Shown here one piece after another: positions 25,912 through 33,957 of a stretch of DNA of 64,000 nucleotides (the first letter of the stretch is position 1; each line of letters opens with the position of its first letter). The notes beneath the pieces were generated by a model. The model did no database searches. It was not told the origin of the DNA and saw nothing but the letters and a program-made list of their open reading frames with translations. The stretch lies in NCBI GenBank assembly GCA_035765415.1, contig DASTXR010000086.1, positions 8,524 through 72,523 of the forward strand. Direction: 5' to 3'. Made by a program: the position numbers and the translations under genes. The DNA comes from CADEED01 sp035765415. GTDB lineage: Bacteria > Pseudomonadota > Gammaproteobacteria > Steroidobacterales > Steroidobacteraceae.

Positions 25912-27126
25912 ATGGATTCATTGATCAATGCGGCGGGCCGCGCGCTGGCCGCGGGCGATCCGCTGGGCGCTCTCAAACTCGTGGCATTGCGCGACGATCC
26001 GCCGGCGCTCGCGCTGCGCGGCATCGCGATGGCGCAACTCGGCGACTTCGTGAAAGCCAAAGCCTTGCTTCGCAACGCGGTGCGCGGGTTCGGAGTGAAA
26101 GCGCCGCTGGCGCGTGCGCGTTGCGTGGTCGCGCAGGCCGAAGTGGCGCTGGCATCGCGCGACCTCGCATTTCCCGCAAAGACGCTGGAGGCAGCGCGCG
26201 CCACGCTGCAAGAGCATGGCGATTCCGCGAACGCCGCGCACGCGCGTTATCTCGAAGTGCGCCGGCTGCTGCTCATTGGGCGGCTCGCGGACGCGGAGCG
26301 CGCGTTGGCGCAGATCCCATCGGCGTTGCCGCCCGCATTGCGGGCTGCGCACGAGCTGGTGATCGCGGGCATTGCGATACGGCGCATCCGCACGAAGGAC
26401 GCACACGCGGCGCTGATGCGTGCCGAGCTGGCTGCGCGCGAAGCGGGAATTCCCGCGCTGTGGGCCGAAGTCGACGGTGCGCTGCGGGTGTTGCACACGC
26501 TTGCCGCGCGGCGCATTGCCAATGGCGAGGACAAGCCGCTCAAGCTCGAAGAAGTGGAAGCGCTGCTCGCGTCCAGCGCTTTCGTCGTGGATGCGTGTCG
26601 CCTCACGGTTCGTCGCGCCGCCACCGTGATTCCGCTCGGCAAACGTCCGGTGTTGTTCACGCTCGTGCGCGCGCTGGCGGAAGCGTGGCCCGGGGACGTC
26701 TCGCGCGATGCGCTCGTGGCACGCGCCTTTCGTTTGAAGCTGGCGGACGAATCGCATCGCGCGCGGCTGCGCGTGGAAATCGGCAGGTTGCGGCGCATGC
26801 TTCGACCGCTCGCCGAGGTCACCGCGACCCAACAAGGTTTCGCGCTGAGGACCCGTGCACGCGAAGTCGTGGTGCTCGCGCTGCCCGTGGAAGAAGAGTA
26901 CGCACAGGTTCTGGCGCTGTTATCCGACGGCGAAGCCTGGTCGAGCTCGGCGTTGGGGATGGCGCTGGGCACCAGCCAGCGTACCGTGCAGCGCGCGCTC
27001 GACGAACTCGCCGTCGCGGGGAAAGTGCAGTCCTTCGGGCGCGGCCGCGCGAAGCGCTGGCTGACTCCGCCGCTGCCCGGATTCACGACGGCATTGTTAC
27101 TCCCCACCGCGCTGACCTTGGACTAG
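25912..27126 (+). CDS. Transcriptional regulator with TPR-like N-terminus and two winged helices
   Basis: This 404-residue protein has an alpha-solenoid N-terminus (residues 1-210, Ala-rich TPR-like repeats such as RGIAMAQLGDFVKAKALLRNA). A winged-helix DNA-binding module of the OmpR/SARP kind follows (about 245-310). A second helix-turn-helix is at about 330-385 (SSSALGMALGTSQRTVQRAL). The start is uncertain; an ATG at 25912 is used. It is divergent from the DUF899/DUF2182 operon, so that operon is the most likely target. Such architecture is also seen in AfsR/SARP-like activators. Confidence 0.75.
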   Translation: MDSLINAAGRALAAGDPLGALKLVALRDDPPALALRGIAMAQLGDFVKAKALLRNAVRGFGVKAPLARARCVVAQAEVALASRDLAFPAKTLEAARATLQEHGDSANAAHARYLEVRRLLLIGRLADAERALAQIPSALPPALRAAHELVIAGIAIRRIRTKDAHAALMRAELAAREAGIPALWAEVDGALRVLHTLAARRIANGEDKPLKLEEVEALLASSAFVVDACRLTVRRAATVIPLGKRPVLFTLVRALAEAWPGDVSRDALVARAFRLKLADESHRARLRVEIGRLRRMLRPLAEVTATQQGFALRTRAREVVVLALPVEEEYAQVLALLSDGEAWSSSALGMALGTSQRTVQRALDELAVAGKVQSFGRGRAKRWLTPPLPGFTTALLLPTALTLD

Positions 27127-27135
27127 CATCGTCGC

Positions 27136-27771
27136 ATGAGCAATTCAAAAGCAGAGATCCTCCGGGAATACGGACCGTTCGACGGAGTCGAAGGCGTACA
27201 TGGTGTCACCTACGACGGCGAGAAAGTGTGGTTCTGCTCCGGCGACAAGCTGAACGCATTCGATCCCGAGAGCGGCAAGACCGTCAGGTCAATACAGACG
27301 GCTTCCAACGCCGGCACGGCGTTCGACGGCAAGCACCTCTATCAAATCGCCGCGGCCCAGATTCACAAGATAGATCCCGAGACCGGCCGCGTGCTCCACA
27401 CCATTCCTGCGCCCGGCGGCGGTAACGACTCCGGCATGGCCTGGGCGGAAGGGTCATTGTGGGTTGGCGAGTACCGCGCGCGAAAGATTCACCAGGTCGA
27501 TCCGGAAAACGGAAAGGTCCTGCGCACCATCGAGAGCAACCGCTTCGTCACCGGCGTCACCTGGGTAGATGGGGAGCTGTGGCACGGCACCTGGGAAAAC
27601 GAGCAGAGCGAGCTGCGGCACATCGACGCGCAGTCGGGAAATGTGCTGGAGAGTGTCGAGTTGCCGGCCGGGGTGTTCGTGTCGGGGCTCGAGTCCGATG
27701 GCAAGGATCGGTTTTATTGCGGAGGCGGGAAGAGCGGGAAAGTGAGGGCGGTGAAAAAGCCGAGGCGCTGA
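27136..27771 (+). CDS. Beta-propeller (Vgb/YncE-like) repeat protein
   Basis: This 211-residue protein is built of about four to five blades. Each contains an FDPESGKTVRSI-like unit: IDPETGRVLHTI, VDPENGKVLRTI and IDAQSGNVLESV are the others. It resembles the streptogramin-lyase/YncE group, whose members bind small molecules or are of unknown function. It has no signal peptide. It starts 9 bases after the regulator gene, so it is probably in the same transcript. Confidence 0.75.
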   Translation: MSNSKAEILREYGPFDGVEGVHGVTYDGEKVWFCSGDKLNAFDPESGKTVRSIQTASNAGTAFDGKHLYQIAAAQIHKIDPETGRVLHTIPAPGGGNDSGMAWAEGSLWVGEYRARKIHQVDPENGKVLRTIESNRFVTGVTWVDGELWHGTWENEQSELRHIDAQSGNVLESVELPAGVFVSGLESDGKDRFYCGGGKSGKVRAVKKPRR

Positions 27772-27945
27772 GGAACGGGGCGGCAAGAAATTGCCGCCGT
27801 ACCACGCGCGGAGTCGATTGCTAACTACCATGCCTCAAAAGGGGTAGACGCTCTGCCTCGAATGCGTCACATGGCTACCCGGGAGTGCGTGGTACCTTGC
27901 GTCCCCGTCGCCACTCGGCGATTTTTCATCCCAAGGATCATTTCA

Positions 27946-28137
27946 ATGTCTTCGTCGAATCTTGCTGTGCGCATGGAGCACACGGCATCGGACCGGCTTT
28001 CCCATCCGCCGCGTGAATTGCTCATCGTCGCCAACGATGACTCGCAGAGGGTGCGCAGCCTCCGTCCCCGCATCACTTCCAGAACCCGTTCGATCGTCAT
28101 TCGCGATCAGGGGTTGCGGTTGTTCCGTATCCGTTAG
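27946..28137 (+). CDS. Possible small hypothetical protein
   Basis: This is a 63-codon frame with an AAGGAT element about 10 bases before the ATG. The product is Arg- and Ser-rich, with RPRITSRTRSIVIRDQGLRLFRIR-like basic segments. I recognise no family. It sits alone in a gap of about 390 bases between the propeller gene and the next minus-strand gene. It may not be real. Confidence 0.3.
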   Translation: MSSSNLAVRMEHTASDRLSHPPRELLIVANDDSQRVRSLRPRITSRTRSIVIRDQGLRLFRIR

Positions 28138-28159
28138 TGCAGTAGCGGACCTCCGCGGC

Positions 28160-28402
28160 TTACTTCAGATAGCCGTACTGGGTCAACCAATACCGAAGCT
28201 GCTCATCCAGGGTCTCGTCGCTGAGACCCACCTTGGTGCCGGGCAATTTCCACTTCCAGACCACGGACATTCCATCGACTCCCGTCGACGGAAACGCTCT
28301 GCGGAACTCCAGCGCGAGATCGCCGGTGGTGAGCGTCGGCTTGTCACGCAGCAACGCCTTGAAGACGTCGCTGGGTTTTTCACCTTCCAGAATCTTGTTC
28401 AT
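28160..28402 (-). CDS. Small conserved-looking hypothetical protein
   Basis: This 80-residue hydrophilic protein has a helical look (MNKILEGEKPSDVFKALLRDK at the N-terminus, then WLTQYGYLK at the end). I do not recognise the family, but composition and codon use look like those of a coding gene. No signal peptide, membrane helix or metal motif is seen. It lies downstream of Hsp20 on the same strand, beyond a hairpin. Confidence 0.55.
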   Translation of the reverse strand: MNKILEGEKPSDVFKALLRDKPTLTTGDLALEFRRAFPSTGVDGMSVVWKWKLPGTKVGLSDETLDEQLRYWLTQYGYLK

Positions 28403-28436
28403 AGATGATCCGCATTCTAACCACTGTGGCAGGGAA

Positions 28437-28459
28437 GGGGCACGCCGCCCGCGTGCCCC
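28437..28459 (-). terminator. Hairpin after hsp20
   Basis: A perfect 9-bp stem, GGGGCACGC with GCGTGCCCC around the loop CGCCC, starts 9 bases past the Hsp20 stop on the minus strand. No T tract follows. It probably ends or protects the hsp20 transcript. Confidence 0.5.
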
Positions 28460-28468
28460 GGCTCCTTG

Positions 28469-28945
28469 TTAGCTGATGGCGATTCGCCGCACCTGGCGCT
28501 GCGCCTCGGCCCGTTTTGCCAGCATGACGGTCAGCACGCCGTTCTTGAACGTCGCCTTGATCTTCTCCGCATCCACGTCCTGGCTGAGCGGGATCTGGCG
28601 TTCGAAACTGCCACTCCAGCGTTCCGTGTAGACGGCGTTCGCCTCTTCCAGGCGCTTTTCGCCCTTGAGCGTGAGTACGCCGTCGGCAAAGGTCACTTCG
28701 ACGTCGCGCTCCTCGAGTCCGGGAAGCTCGGCGAGCACCTGGAACTCCTTGTCGCTCTCACGGAGCTCCACGCTCGGCCAGCCATGCGCGCCGTTTCGGC
28801 CATTGGCCGCGCTGAAGCCACGGAAGAAATCATCGAACATCCGGTCCATCTCGCGATGCAGCGCGAAAACCGGGCTTTCAGTGACGGAGCGTGCGGCCGG
28901 GCTGTTGCGGCCATGCGACCACGGCACGATTTTCTGCAAGTTCAT
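28469..28945 (-). CDS. Small heat-shock protein, Hsp20/alpha-crystallin family
   Basis: This 158-residue chaperone has an N-terminal arm with HREMDRMFDDFFRGF and an alpha-crystallin domain (about 45-145). The domain carries ELPGLEERDVEVTF, GVLTLKGEK and the closing KNGVLTVMLAKR, followed by a short tail ending IAIS. The ATG at 28945 follows GGAGGTG, a strong site. It binds unfolding proteins in the cytoplasm. A promoter with a heat-shock-like -35 lies upstream. The upstream terminator hairpin overlaps that promoter. Confidence 0.93.
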   Translation of the reverse strand: MNLQKIVPWSHGRNSPAARSVTESPVFALHREMDRMFDDFFRGFSAANGRNGAHGWPSVELRESDKEFQVLAELPGLEERDVEVTFADGVLTLKGEKRLEEANAVYTERWSGSFERQIPLSQDVDAEKIKATFKNGVLTVMLAKRAEAQRQVRRIAIS

Positions 28946-28995
28946 AGCTAGCACCTCCATTGGTGGGTGGACCCCGGCGGGATCCTGCGGAGGGC

Positions 28996-29023
28996 AAAAT
29001 AAAAACGAGCCGGAATTTTTCAA
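28996..29023 (-). promoter_or_regulatory. Promoter for hsp20
   Basis: On the minus strand TTGAAA (29018-29023) and TATTTT (28996-29001) are spaced by 16 bases and resemble sigma-70 boxes. The first is embedded in CTTGAAA, which is the sigma-32 -35 consensus. A CCCCAT-type -10 element is not present at the right distance. Heat induction is therefore possible but not proven. Confidence 0.5.
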
Positions 29024-29033
29024 GGGGCCGGCT
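28996..29033 (-). terminator. Intrinsic terminator of the NTF2-like gene
   Basis: On the minus strand AGCCGG (29028-29033) pairs with CCGGCT (29008-29013) around a 14-base loop. It is followed by CGTTTTTATTTT. A longer alternative stem GGCCGG/CCGGCC overlaps it at 29026-29043. It lies 16 bases past the stop of the gene ending at 29049. Confidence 0.6.
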
Positions 29034-29048
29034 TAACCCGGCCACTCG

Positions 29049-29510
29049 TCAATTGGGTTCCGAGTAATTGATCGTGCGGACGATCTTCCAGCCCGCCTTG
29101 GTGAGCTTGAACACATCGATGCTGCGAAGTCGCGCCACCAGTTCATCCGGGCCGGAGCCGGCCTTCTGGCGCTGTTCCCAGATGGAAACCACCACCGCGA
29201 GGCCCGCCTGCGTGTGGATTTCCTTCGGGATCACTTTCCACTTCGTGGGTGGCGACTTGATGGCGAAGAACTCCTGGTAGCTCTTCTTGAGCTCGGCGTA
29301 GGTCAGGTCCGCGTCGCCCTGCGCGCTGTAGATGAGGCTCTTGTCGAAGACCGTCATGATCTTCTCGGCATCGTGCGCCTGGAACGCGGCTATCCACTGG
29401 TTGAAGACCGCGCTTGCGTCTTTGAGCGCCATGGGCTCGGCGGCCAGCGCCGGGTTTGCGCCCATGAGGATCGGGAATCCGATGAGAATGGCGGCGAATG
29501 CTGCACGCAT
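29049..29510 (-). CDS. Secreted SnoaL/DUF4440-like (NTF2-fold) protein
   Basis: This 153-residue protein has a signal peptide (MRAAFAAILIGFPILMG, cut near ALAAEP). An NTF2-like domain follows (FNQWIAAFQAHDAEKIMTVF, then DADLTYAELKKSYQEFF and WKIVRTINYSEPN). These folds bind small ligands or act as isomerases. No catalytic residues are assignable, and it is probably periplasmic. It has no obvious operon partner. Confidence 0.8.
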   Translation of the reverse strand: MRAAFAAILIGFPILMGANPALAAEPMALKDASAVFNQWIAAFQAHDAEKIMTVFDKSLIYSAQGDADLTYAELKKSYQEFFAIKSPPTKWKVIPKEIHTQAGLAVVVSIWEQRQKAGSGPDELVARLRSIDVFKLTKAGWKIVRTINYSEPN

Positions 29511-29674
29511 GTCCTGCTCCGTGGATGTTTTCCCTCCCTGTAACGCAGTTCGTTCACGAAGGAGGCTAACTTCTTCTGGCGGGAAAGATGCCTTGCGAAA
29601 ATGACGGCCGCAAGACCCTTGCCCGAATGCGGGACGGGCTTGTTCGACACCAGGCCCTTAGAATAGGTTTCATC

Positions 29675-30253
29675 ATGAGAACCATCATTGCGGCGGGCGG
29701 GGGCGCGGCGCTCCGGCTGCGTCGGGGACAACAACTGCGCATCATCGACACCGAGGGCGGGCAGAGCGGCGATCTCGTGGCGTATTCGGACGATGGCAGC
29801 CAGCGGCTTTCCAGCGGCCGCACGTTTGACTACGGCGGCAAGATCTATGTGTCGAGAGGCGATGTTCTGTGGTCCGACCGCAGCAACCCGATGCTGACCA
29901 TCGTCGCTGACGACGTGGGGCGACACGACCTGCTGTACGCCCCGTGCAGTCTCGAGATGTATCGCATGCAGTACGGGGTCACCGGCTATCACGCCAACTG
30001 CAACGACAACCTGTGCGCCGCCTTGCGCGAGCTCGGCATCGAGCCCGGCAATTCGCCGACGTCGCTCAATTTCTTCATGGACGCGCAGGTGCTGCCCGAC
30101 GGGAAGCTAGAGTTCCGGCCGCCGAGATCGCGCGCTGGAGACTCCCTGGTGTTGCGAGCGGAGATGGACCTGGCCATCGCGCTGTCTGCCTGCCCGGCGT
30201 CAACGTGCAACGGCGGGGCGGCGCCGAAGCCGTTGGCGTTTCAGGTTATCTAG
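29675..30253 (+). CDS. DUF1989 (urea carboxylase-associated family) protein
   Basis: This 192-residue protein matches DUF1989. It shows LRIIDTEGGQSGDLVAY, DLLYAPCSLEMYRMQYG and the conserved GYHANCNDNLCAAL segment. Family members flank urea carboxylase genes. No urea genes lie here, so the role is open. I chose the start at 29675 (MRTIIAAGGG); an in-frame start at 29588 would add 29 residues without domain match. Its stop shares CTAG with the convergent esterase. Confidence 0.85.
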   Translation: MRTIIAAGGGAALRLRRGQQLRIIDTEGGQSGDLVAYSDDGSQRLSSGRTFDYGGKIYVSRGDVLWSDRSNPMLTIVADDVGRHDLLYAPCSLEMYRMQYGVTGYHANCNDNLCAALRELGIEPGNSPTSLNFFMDAQVLPDGKLEFRPPRSRAGDSLVLRAEMDLAIALSACPASTCNGGAAPKPLAFQVI

Positions 30254-31368
30254 CTGCCGCGATACCCTCGCCACACCCACTCCAGCGCCTGCGGCAGCGT
30301 CTGCTCGCGCACCTTCCGGTCGCAATGGCCGGAGTTGAGCGCGTACACGTACTGGTAGTCGTAGCCCTTGTCCTTGAGCACCTTTGCCATGCGGTGGTTA
30401 GCCACCACCCAGTCGTGCATGTCGTCGCGCATCACGTTCGGGTTGTAGAGGTCGCGATCGCCCACGTGCATCCAGATGCGGATGGGCTTCCGCTTCGCAT
30501 TCGCAATGATCGACTCGTGATAACCCCAGGCGCCGCCGGGCGTCTCCGGGTTGAACGGCCACTGCTGGTTCACGTAGGTGCCTGAGTAGCTGATGACCCG
30601 GGAGTACCACTCCGGGTGATACCAGGCCATCGACAGCGCCGCCGCCGCGCCCGAGCTGCAGCCCATGACGGCGCGGCCCTTGGCTTTTCGAGTGAGCGTG
30701 ACGTCGTACTGCTTCTCCACCGCGGGAAGCACTTCCGCCTCGATGAACTCCGCGAACTTGCCCGACATCGTGTCGTACTCGAGCCCGCGCTGGCTGCCCT
30801 GCGCATCGCCCCCGCCGTTCTGGATCGCGATGGCTAACATGACCGGCACGCGCTTCTGCGCGATGAGGTTGTCCAGAACATGCGGCAGCGTCATGTCGGG
30901 CTGATCGAGCGGCGAACCGTCGTGCGTGACGATGAACGGGGCTTGCCTGCCGCGCTTGTACTGTGCCGGGATATAGACCGTGACCGTGCGTTGATAGGGC
31001 TTGGCGTGCGTCTCGACGATCAGCGTCTTCGGGTTGTTGGGGTCGACCGTGCCGAACACCTCACGCGCGATGCCGGGATAGAACTGGCTGTCCCTGGAGT
31101 CCATGACGAACTGCTGGACCGTGCCCCTCGGAACGCCGTCCGCCACGTTGACCTCGGGAGCAGGCACGTAAGCAGGGCCGATGACGAAGTCGCCGTTCTT
31201 GTTTATGGGCGCGTTCGCACCGTTGCCGGTGATGGCTTTGAAGGCAGGAGCGCCAGGCATGTCGGGCGCGCGTGTGGGCGGGGTGGGGCGCGGGGTCTGA
31301 GCGAAAGCCATGGACTGAACCAGCAGACCGGCGATCAACGTTGCCGGCAATGCTCGTGAGAAGCGCAT
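30250..31368 (-). CDS. Secreted esterase (enterochelin-esterase-like)
   Basis: This 372-residue protein has a signal peptide (MRFSRALPATLIAGLLVQSMAF). It carries an esterase domain of the enterochelin esterase/Fes-like group with the nucleophile elbow GCSSGAAAAL. Aromatic and His-rich segments lie at the end (ALNSGHCDRKVREQ). It would hydrolyse an ester in the periplasm or outside the cell. The Pro/Thr-rich segment after the signal is a linker. The substrate is unknown; a polysaccharide-bound acyl ester is possible. Confidence 0.8.
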   Translation of the reverse strand: MRFSRALPATLIAGLLVQSMAFAQTPRPTPPTRAPDMPGAPAFKAITGNGANAPINKNGDFVIGPAYVPAPEVNVADGVPRGTVQQFVMDSRDSQFYPGIAREVFGTVDPNNPKTLIVETHAKPYQRTVTVYIPAQYKRGRQAPFIVTHDGSPLDQPDMTLPHVLDNLIAQKRVPVMLAIAIQNGGGDAQGSQRGLEYDTMSGKFAEFIEAEVLPAVEKQYDVTLTRKAKGRAVMGCSSGAAAALSMAWYHPEWYSRVISYSGTYVNQQWPFNPETPGGAWGYHESIIANAKRKPIRIWMHVGDRDLYNPNVMRDDMHDWVVANHRMAKVLKDKGYDYQYVYALNSGHCDRKVREQTLPQALEWVWRGYRGS

Positions 31369-31440
31369 GTGACCCCCTCTGATTGGCGGCCGATGCTAGC
31401 AGACGGTAGGCAACCCAATCGTCCCGGTTCACAATGAGTC

Positions 31441-32370
31441 ATGTGTTACTCAGCTCAGATCCAGGCCGCGTACATGAGGTATCTGCGCGAGACCGGCGCG
31501 GAGATGGACATCGATCAGTTCGTCGAGATCTTCGGCGCCCGCGTGTCGGATTCGAGTATCCGGATTCCGCGCGCCGTCGAGCGTTGGTTCGATGAGCCCA
31601 AGACCGACGCCGAGCGGCGGATCAAGGGTTTCATCGACCAGTACCGCGGCGCGGAGATCGCCAAGCTGGAGCGCGAAGTGTTTGCCCAGCGCAAGCGGCT
31701 CGCCGATGCCGAGCGAACGCTCGCGTCCAGGACGACGAAAGCCGCGGCCGAGAGCAAGCGCATCGCCGGCAACAAGATCGAGCAGGCGATGACGCGGCTC
31801 GAGCGGCTGAAAGCCACGAAACCGCATGTCGCCGAGGCGCGCATTTTTCCCATGCACTACGCGCCCATCGTCATGCAGGCCGGCGACCGGCGCCTCATGC
31901 GGCTCGCGCGCTATCACTGCCGCAAGCCGGGCGAGCCCGAGTTCATCGATCGCAAGTTGCCCGGTCTCTATAACGCCCGGCGCGACAGCCTCGGGAAATA
32001 CTGGCAAGGGTTGTTTGGCGTTACTCACGCCGTGATGGTGATCGAGTCGTTCTTCGAGAACGTCGAGCGCGAGGGCAAGAACCAGGTGCTGCATTTCGTG
32101 CCGCGGCCGGCTAACACGATGCTCATCGCCTGTTTGTGCTCTACCTGGATGGATCCGAAGAGCGGGCGGGCGCTGCTATCCTTTGCCGCGATTACTGATG
32201 AACCGCCACCCGAGGTGGCAGCAGCCGGGCATGATCGGATGATCATCAATCTCAAGCCCGAGCATCTCGATGCGTGGCTGGCGCCTGCGGGGAGGTCGGT
32301 AGAGGAGTTGCAGAGGATTCTCAGTGATAGGCAGGCGCCGTATTACGAGCATGAAGTGATGGCGGCGTAG
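31441..32370 (+). CDS. SRAP-domain (YedK/HMCES-type) DNA-abasic-site protein
   Basis: This 309-residue protein starts MCYSAQ, which leaves the essential Cys2 exposed after Met removal. N178 (LYNARRDSL), E206 (SFFEN) and H264 (AGHDRM) match the other SRAP catalytic residues. SRAP proteins form a thiazolidine crosslink to abasic sites in single-stranded DNA. It is longer than YedK (about 220 residues) because of a charged coiled-coil insertion at about 55-125. It is the only gene of DNA repair type in this part of the window. Confidence 0.85.
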   Translation: MCYSAQIQAAYMRYLRETGAEMDIDQFVEIFGARVSDSSIRIPRAVERWFDEPKTDAERRIKGFIDQYRGAEIAKLEREVFAQRKRLADAERTLASRTTKAAAESKRIAGNKIEQAMTRLERLKATKPHVAEARIFPMHYAPIVMQAGDRRLMRLARYHCRKPGEPEFIDRKLPGLYNARRDSLGKYWQGLFGVTHAVMVIESFFENVEREGKNQVLHFVPRPANTMLIACLCSTWMDPKSGRALLSFAAITDEPPPEVAAAGHDRMIINLKPEHLDAWLAPAGRSVEELQRILSDRQAPYYEHEVMAA

Positions 32371-32384
32371 AGCTACCTCGCCCC

Positions 32385-33848
32385 GTGCTTTCTCACCAGG
32401 ATTCATTGCATCGAGGAACAGCGGGTCTCTACAGCCCGCATTGTTTTTTCATTCGGGCGGATTCCCTGGCAGACCTCGATCCCGACGGCGACGAGCCGAC
32501 ACCTGGGGCTGTCGCGATACACGCGCACGAATACGTTCATTTCCTGCACAACGTTTCTACCTGTGCGGGCGCACACCTGTTTCTGGCGAATATCTGGCTG
32601 CTTCGAGCCATACCCCACTGTACCGACGCGAATGGACACGTCGATCCGGAGAAGTTGGCGCATGAGCAAGCGGAGCACAGCGTTTCGTTGGCAAGCCGCT
32701 GGATCAAGGCGTTGCGAGGAGGGGCGGACAGCGCTCTTGCAGAATTCAAAGGCGGCAATGCGACGACATGGAGTTTCGGCAGCATCCAGGACCTTTCTGA
32801 ATCGTTCGATTTGGTCTTGAGCTCACATACGATCGAAGGCGCACAAGTTCATGTCGAAAGTCGCGATCGCAGGGGAAAGCACGCTGCCGGCGTCGTATCG
32901 ATTGGTTACGATTTGATCACCGAAGGCGTGGCCTACGAAGTCGATCGCGAGATTCGCAGGGTAAATGGCACGCCGCGATTCGACCTGGACGACAGCACGG
33001 ACGCCTATCCCTACCTCTTCTTTGGCGCGCTGGCTGATCATCTCGTGGGCAGAGAAACAACAGCGAACGAGCGAATCGATCTCGGCGTCTGTGCGCTACT
33101 GGCGTCATCGCCTGGCAAAGCGTTCGTTCAGTTATGCGAACAGCTTGCCCGCGCGAAACCACCAGTTTCGACATCAAGTCGTTTGCCCGAGGTTATCCGG
33201 AACGAAGCCACTGCAGATTTCAAGGCAAAGGCAATGGAGATGGTTTCGAAGACGCTGAAGCCGGCATTGACCGAACTGGCGCCCGGCTCGGAGTTGCACG
33301 AAGCTGCAACGGACATCCTTGCGTTGTTTCACGCGGGATTCGCCTTGCGCACAATCAATCCAGTTCTCGAGTTGACCCTGGTGGGAAGTCCTCTCGATGG
33401 TCACAGGTTTCGGCAGCGTGTCGGAGGCCTTCTCGATTGTTGTGTGCTTCAGGAAAAGCCTGAAGGGCGCTTGTACATTCAATGGATAGGGCCCGGTATC
33501 GTGGGCCGCGACGAAAAGGATGCCGCGCGCTTCGGGCGATTGCAGTCAGCCATTCACTTCGCGCAGCGTCATTTGCTGCCCTCCGGAAAACTTTGTTCAA
33601 CAGCTGACCTGCGTGCAATGCCGTGTCCGTATAGTGGCGCGTGCGTGGCCGAAGCGTCAGATGGGAATCCCGAGGCGTGTCGGGAGGCGCCATGGACTCG
33701 ATTCCTTGGTGCGCGTCCGGGGCAACCGATCTGCTGGTACGCAAGCGGAGTAAAGTCGCTGGCAAAACGGCGTTCGGCAGGAATTCTCCTGGCTGCCATC
33801 CTGATTGGCGGAGTTGCCGCTGTGTTGTGGGTGTACGCAACTCACTAG
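32385..33848 (+). CDS. Putative tail-anchored zinc metalloprotease-like protein
   Basis: This 487-residue protein has no clear family that I recognise. Near residue 48 it carries HAHEYVHFLHNV, an HEXXH-type zinc motif. A second acidic/His cluster follows (LAHEQAEHSVSLASRW). The C-terminus has a single hydrophobic helix (SAGILLAAILIGGVAAVLW) after a basic flank and before a short tail, so it is tail-anchored with the catalytic part inside. The start is a GTG with no clear Shine-Dalgarno site. GC content looks lower than in its neighbours, which suggests recent transfer. It is next to the RCC1 protein. Confidence 0.6.
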   Translation: MLSHQDSLHRGTAGLYSPHCFFIRADSLADLDPDGDEPTPGAVAIHAHEYVHFLHNVSTCAGAHLFLANIWLLRAIPHCTDANGHVDPEKLAHEQAEHSVSLASRWIKALRGGADSALAEFKGGNATTWSFGSIQDLSESFDLVLSSHTIEGAQVHVESRDRRGKHAAGVVSIGYDLITEGVAYEVDREIRRVNGTPRFDLDDSTDAYPYLFFGALADHLVGRETTANERIDLGVCALLASSPGKAFVQLCEQLARAKPPVSTSSRLPEVIRNEATADFKAKAMEMVSKTLKPALTELAPGSELHEAATDILALFHAGFALRTINPVLELTLVGSPLDGHRFRQRVGGLLDCCVLQEKPEGRLYIQWIGPGIVGRDEKDAARFGRLQSAIHFAQRHLLPSGKLCSTADLRAMPCPYSGACVAEASDGNPEACREAPWTRFLGARPGQPICWYASGVKSLAKRRSAGILLAAILIGGVAAVLWVYATH

Positions 33849-33957
33849 AGGCCTGGATAAGCCCCCCCGAGTCGGCATCGCGCCAACTTTGAGCTTCTCC
33901 GATCGGTTTTTGCGCTTCTACCTGGAGGAAGCGTTCATCAATCGATAGGGGAGCAAC

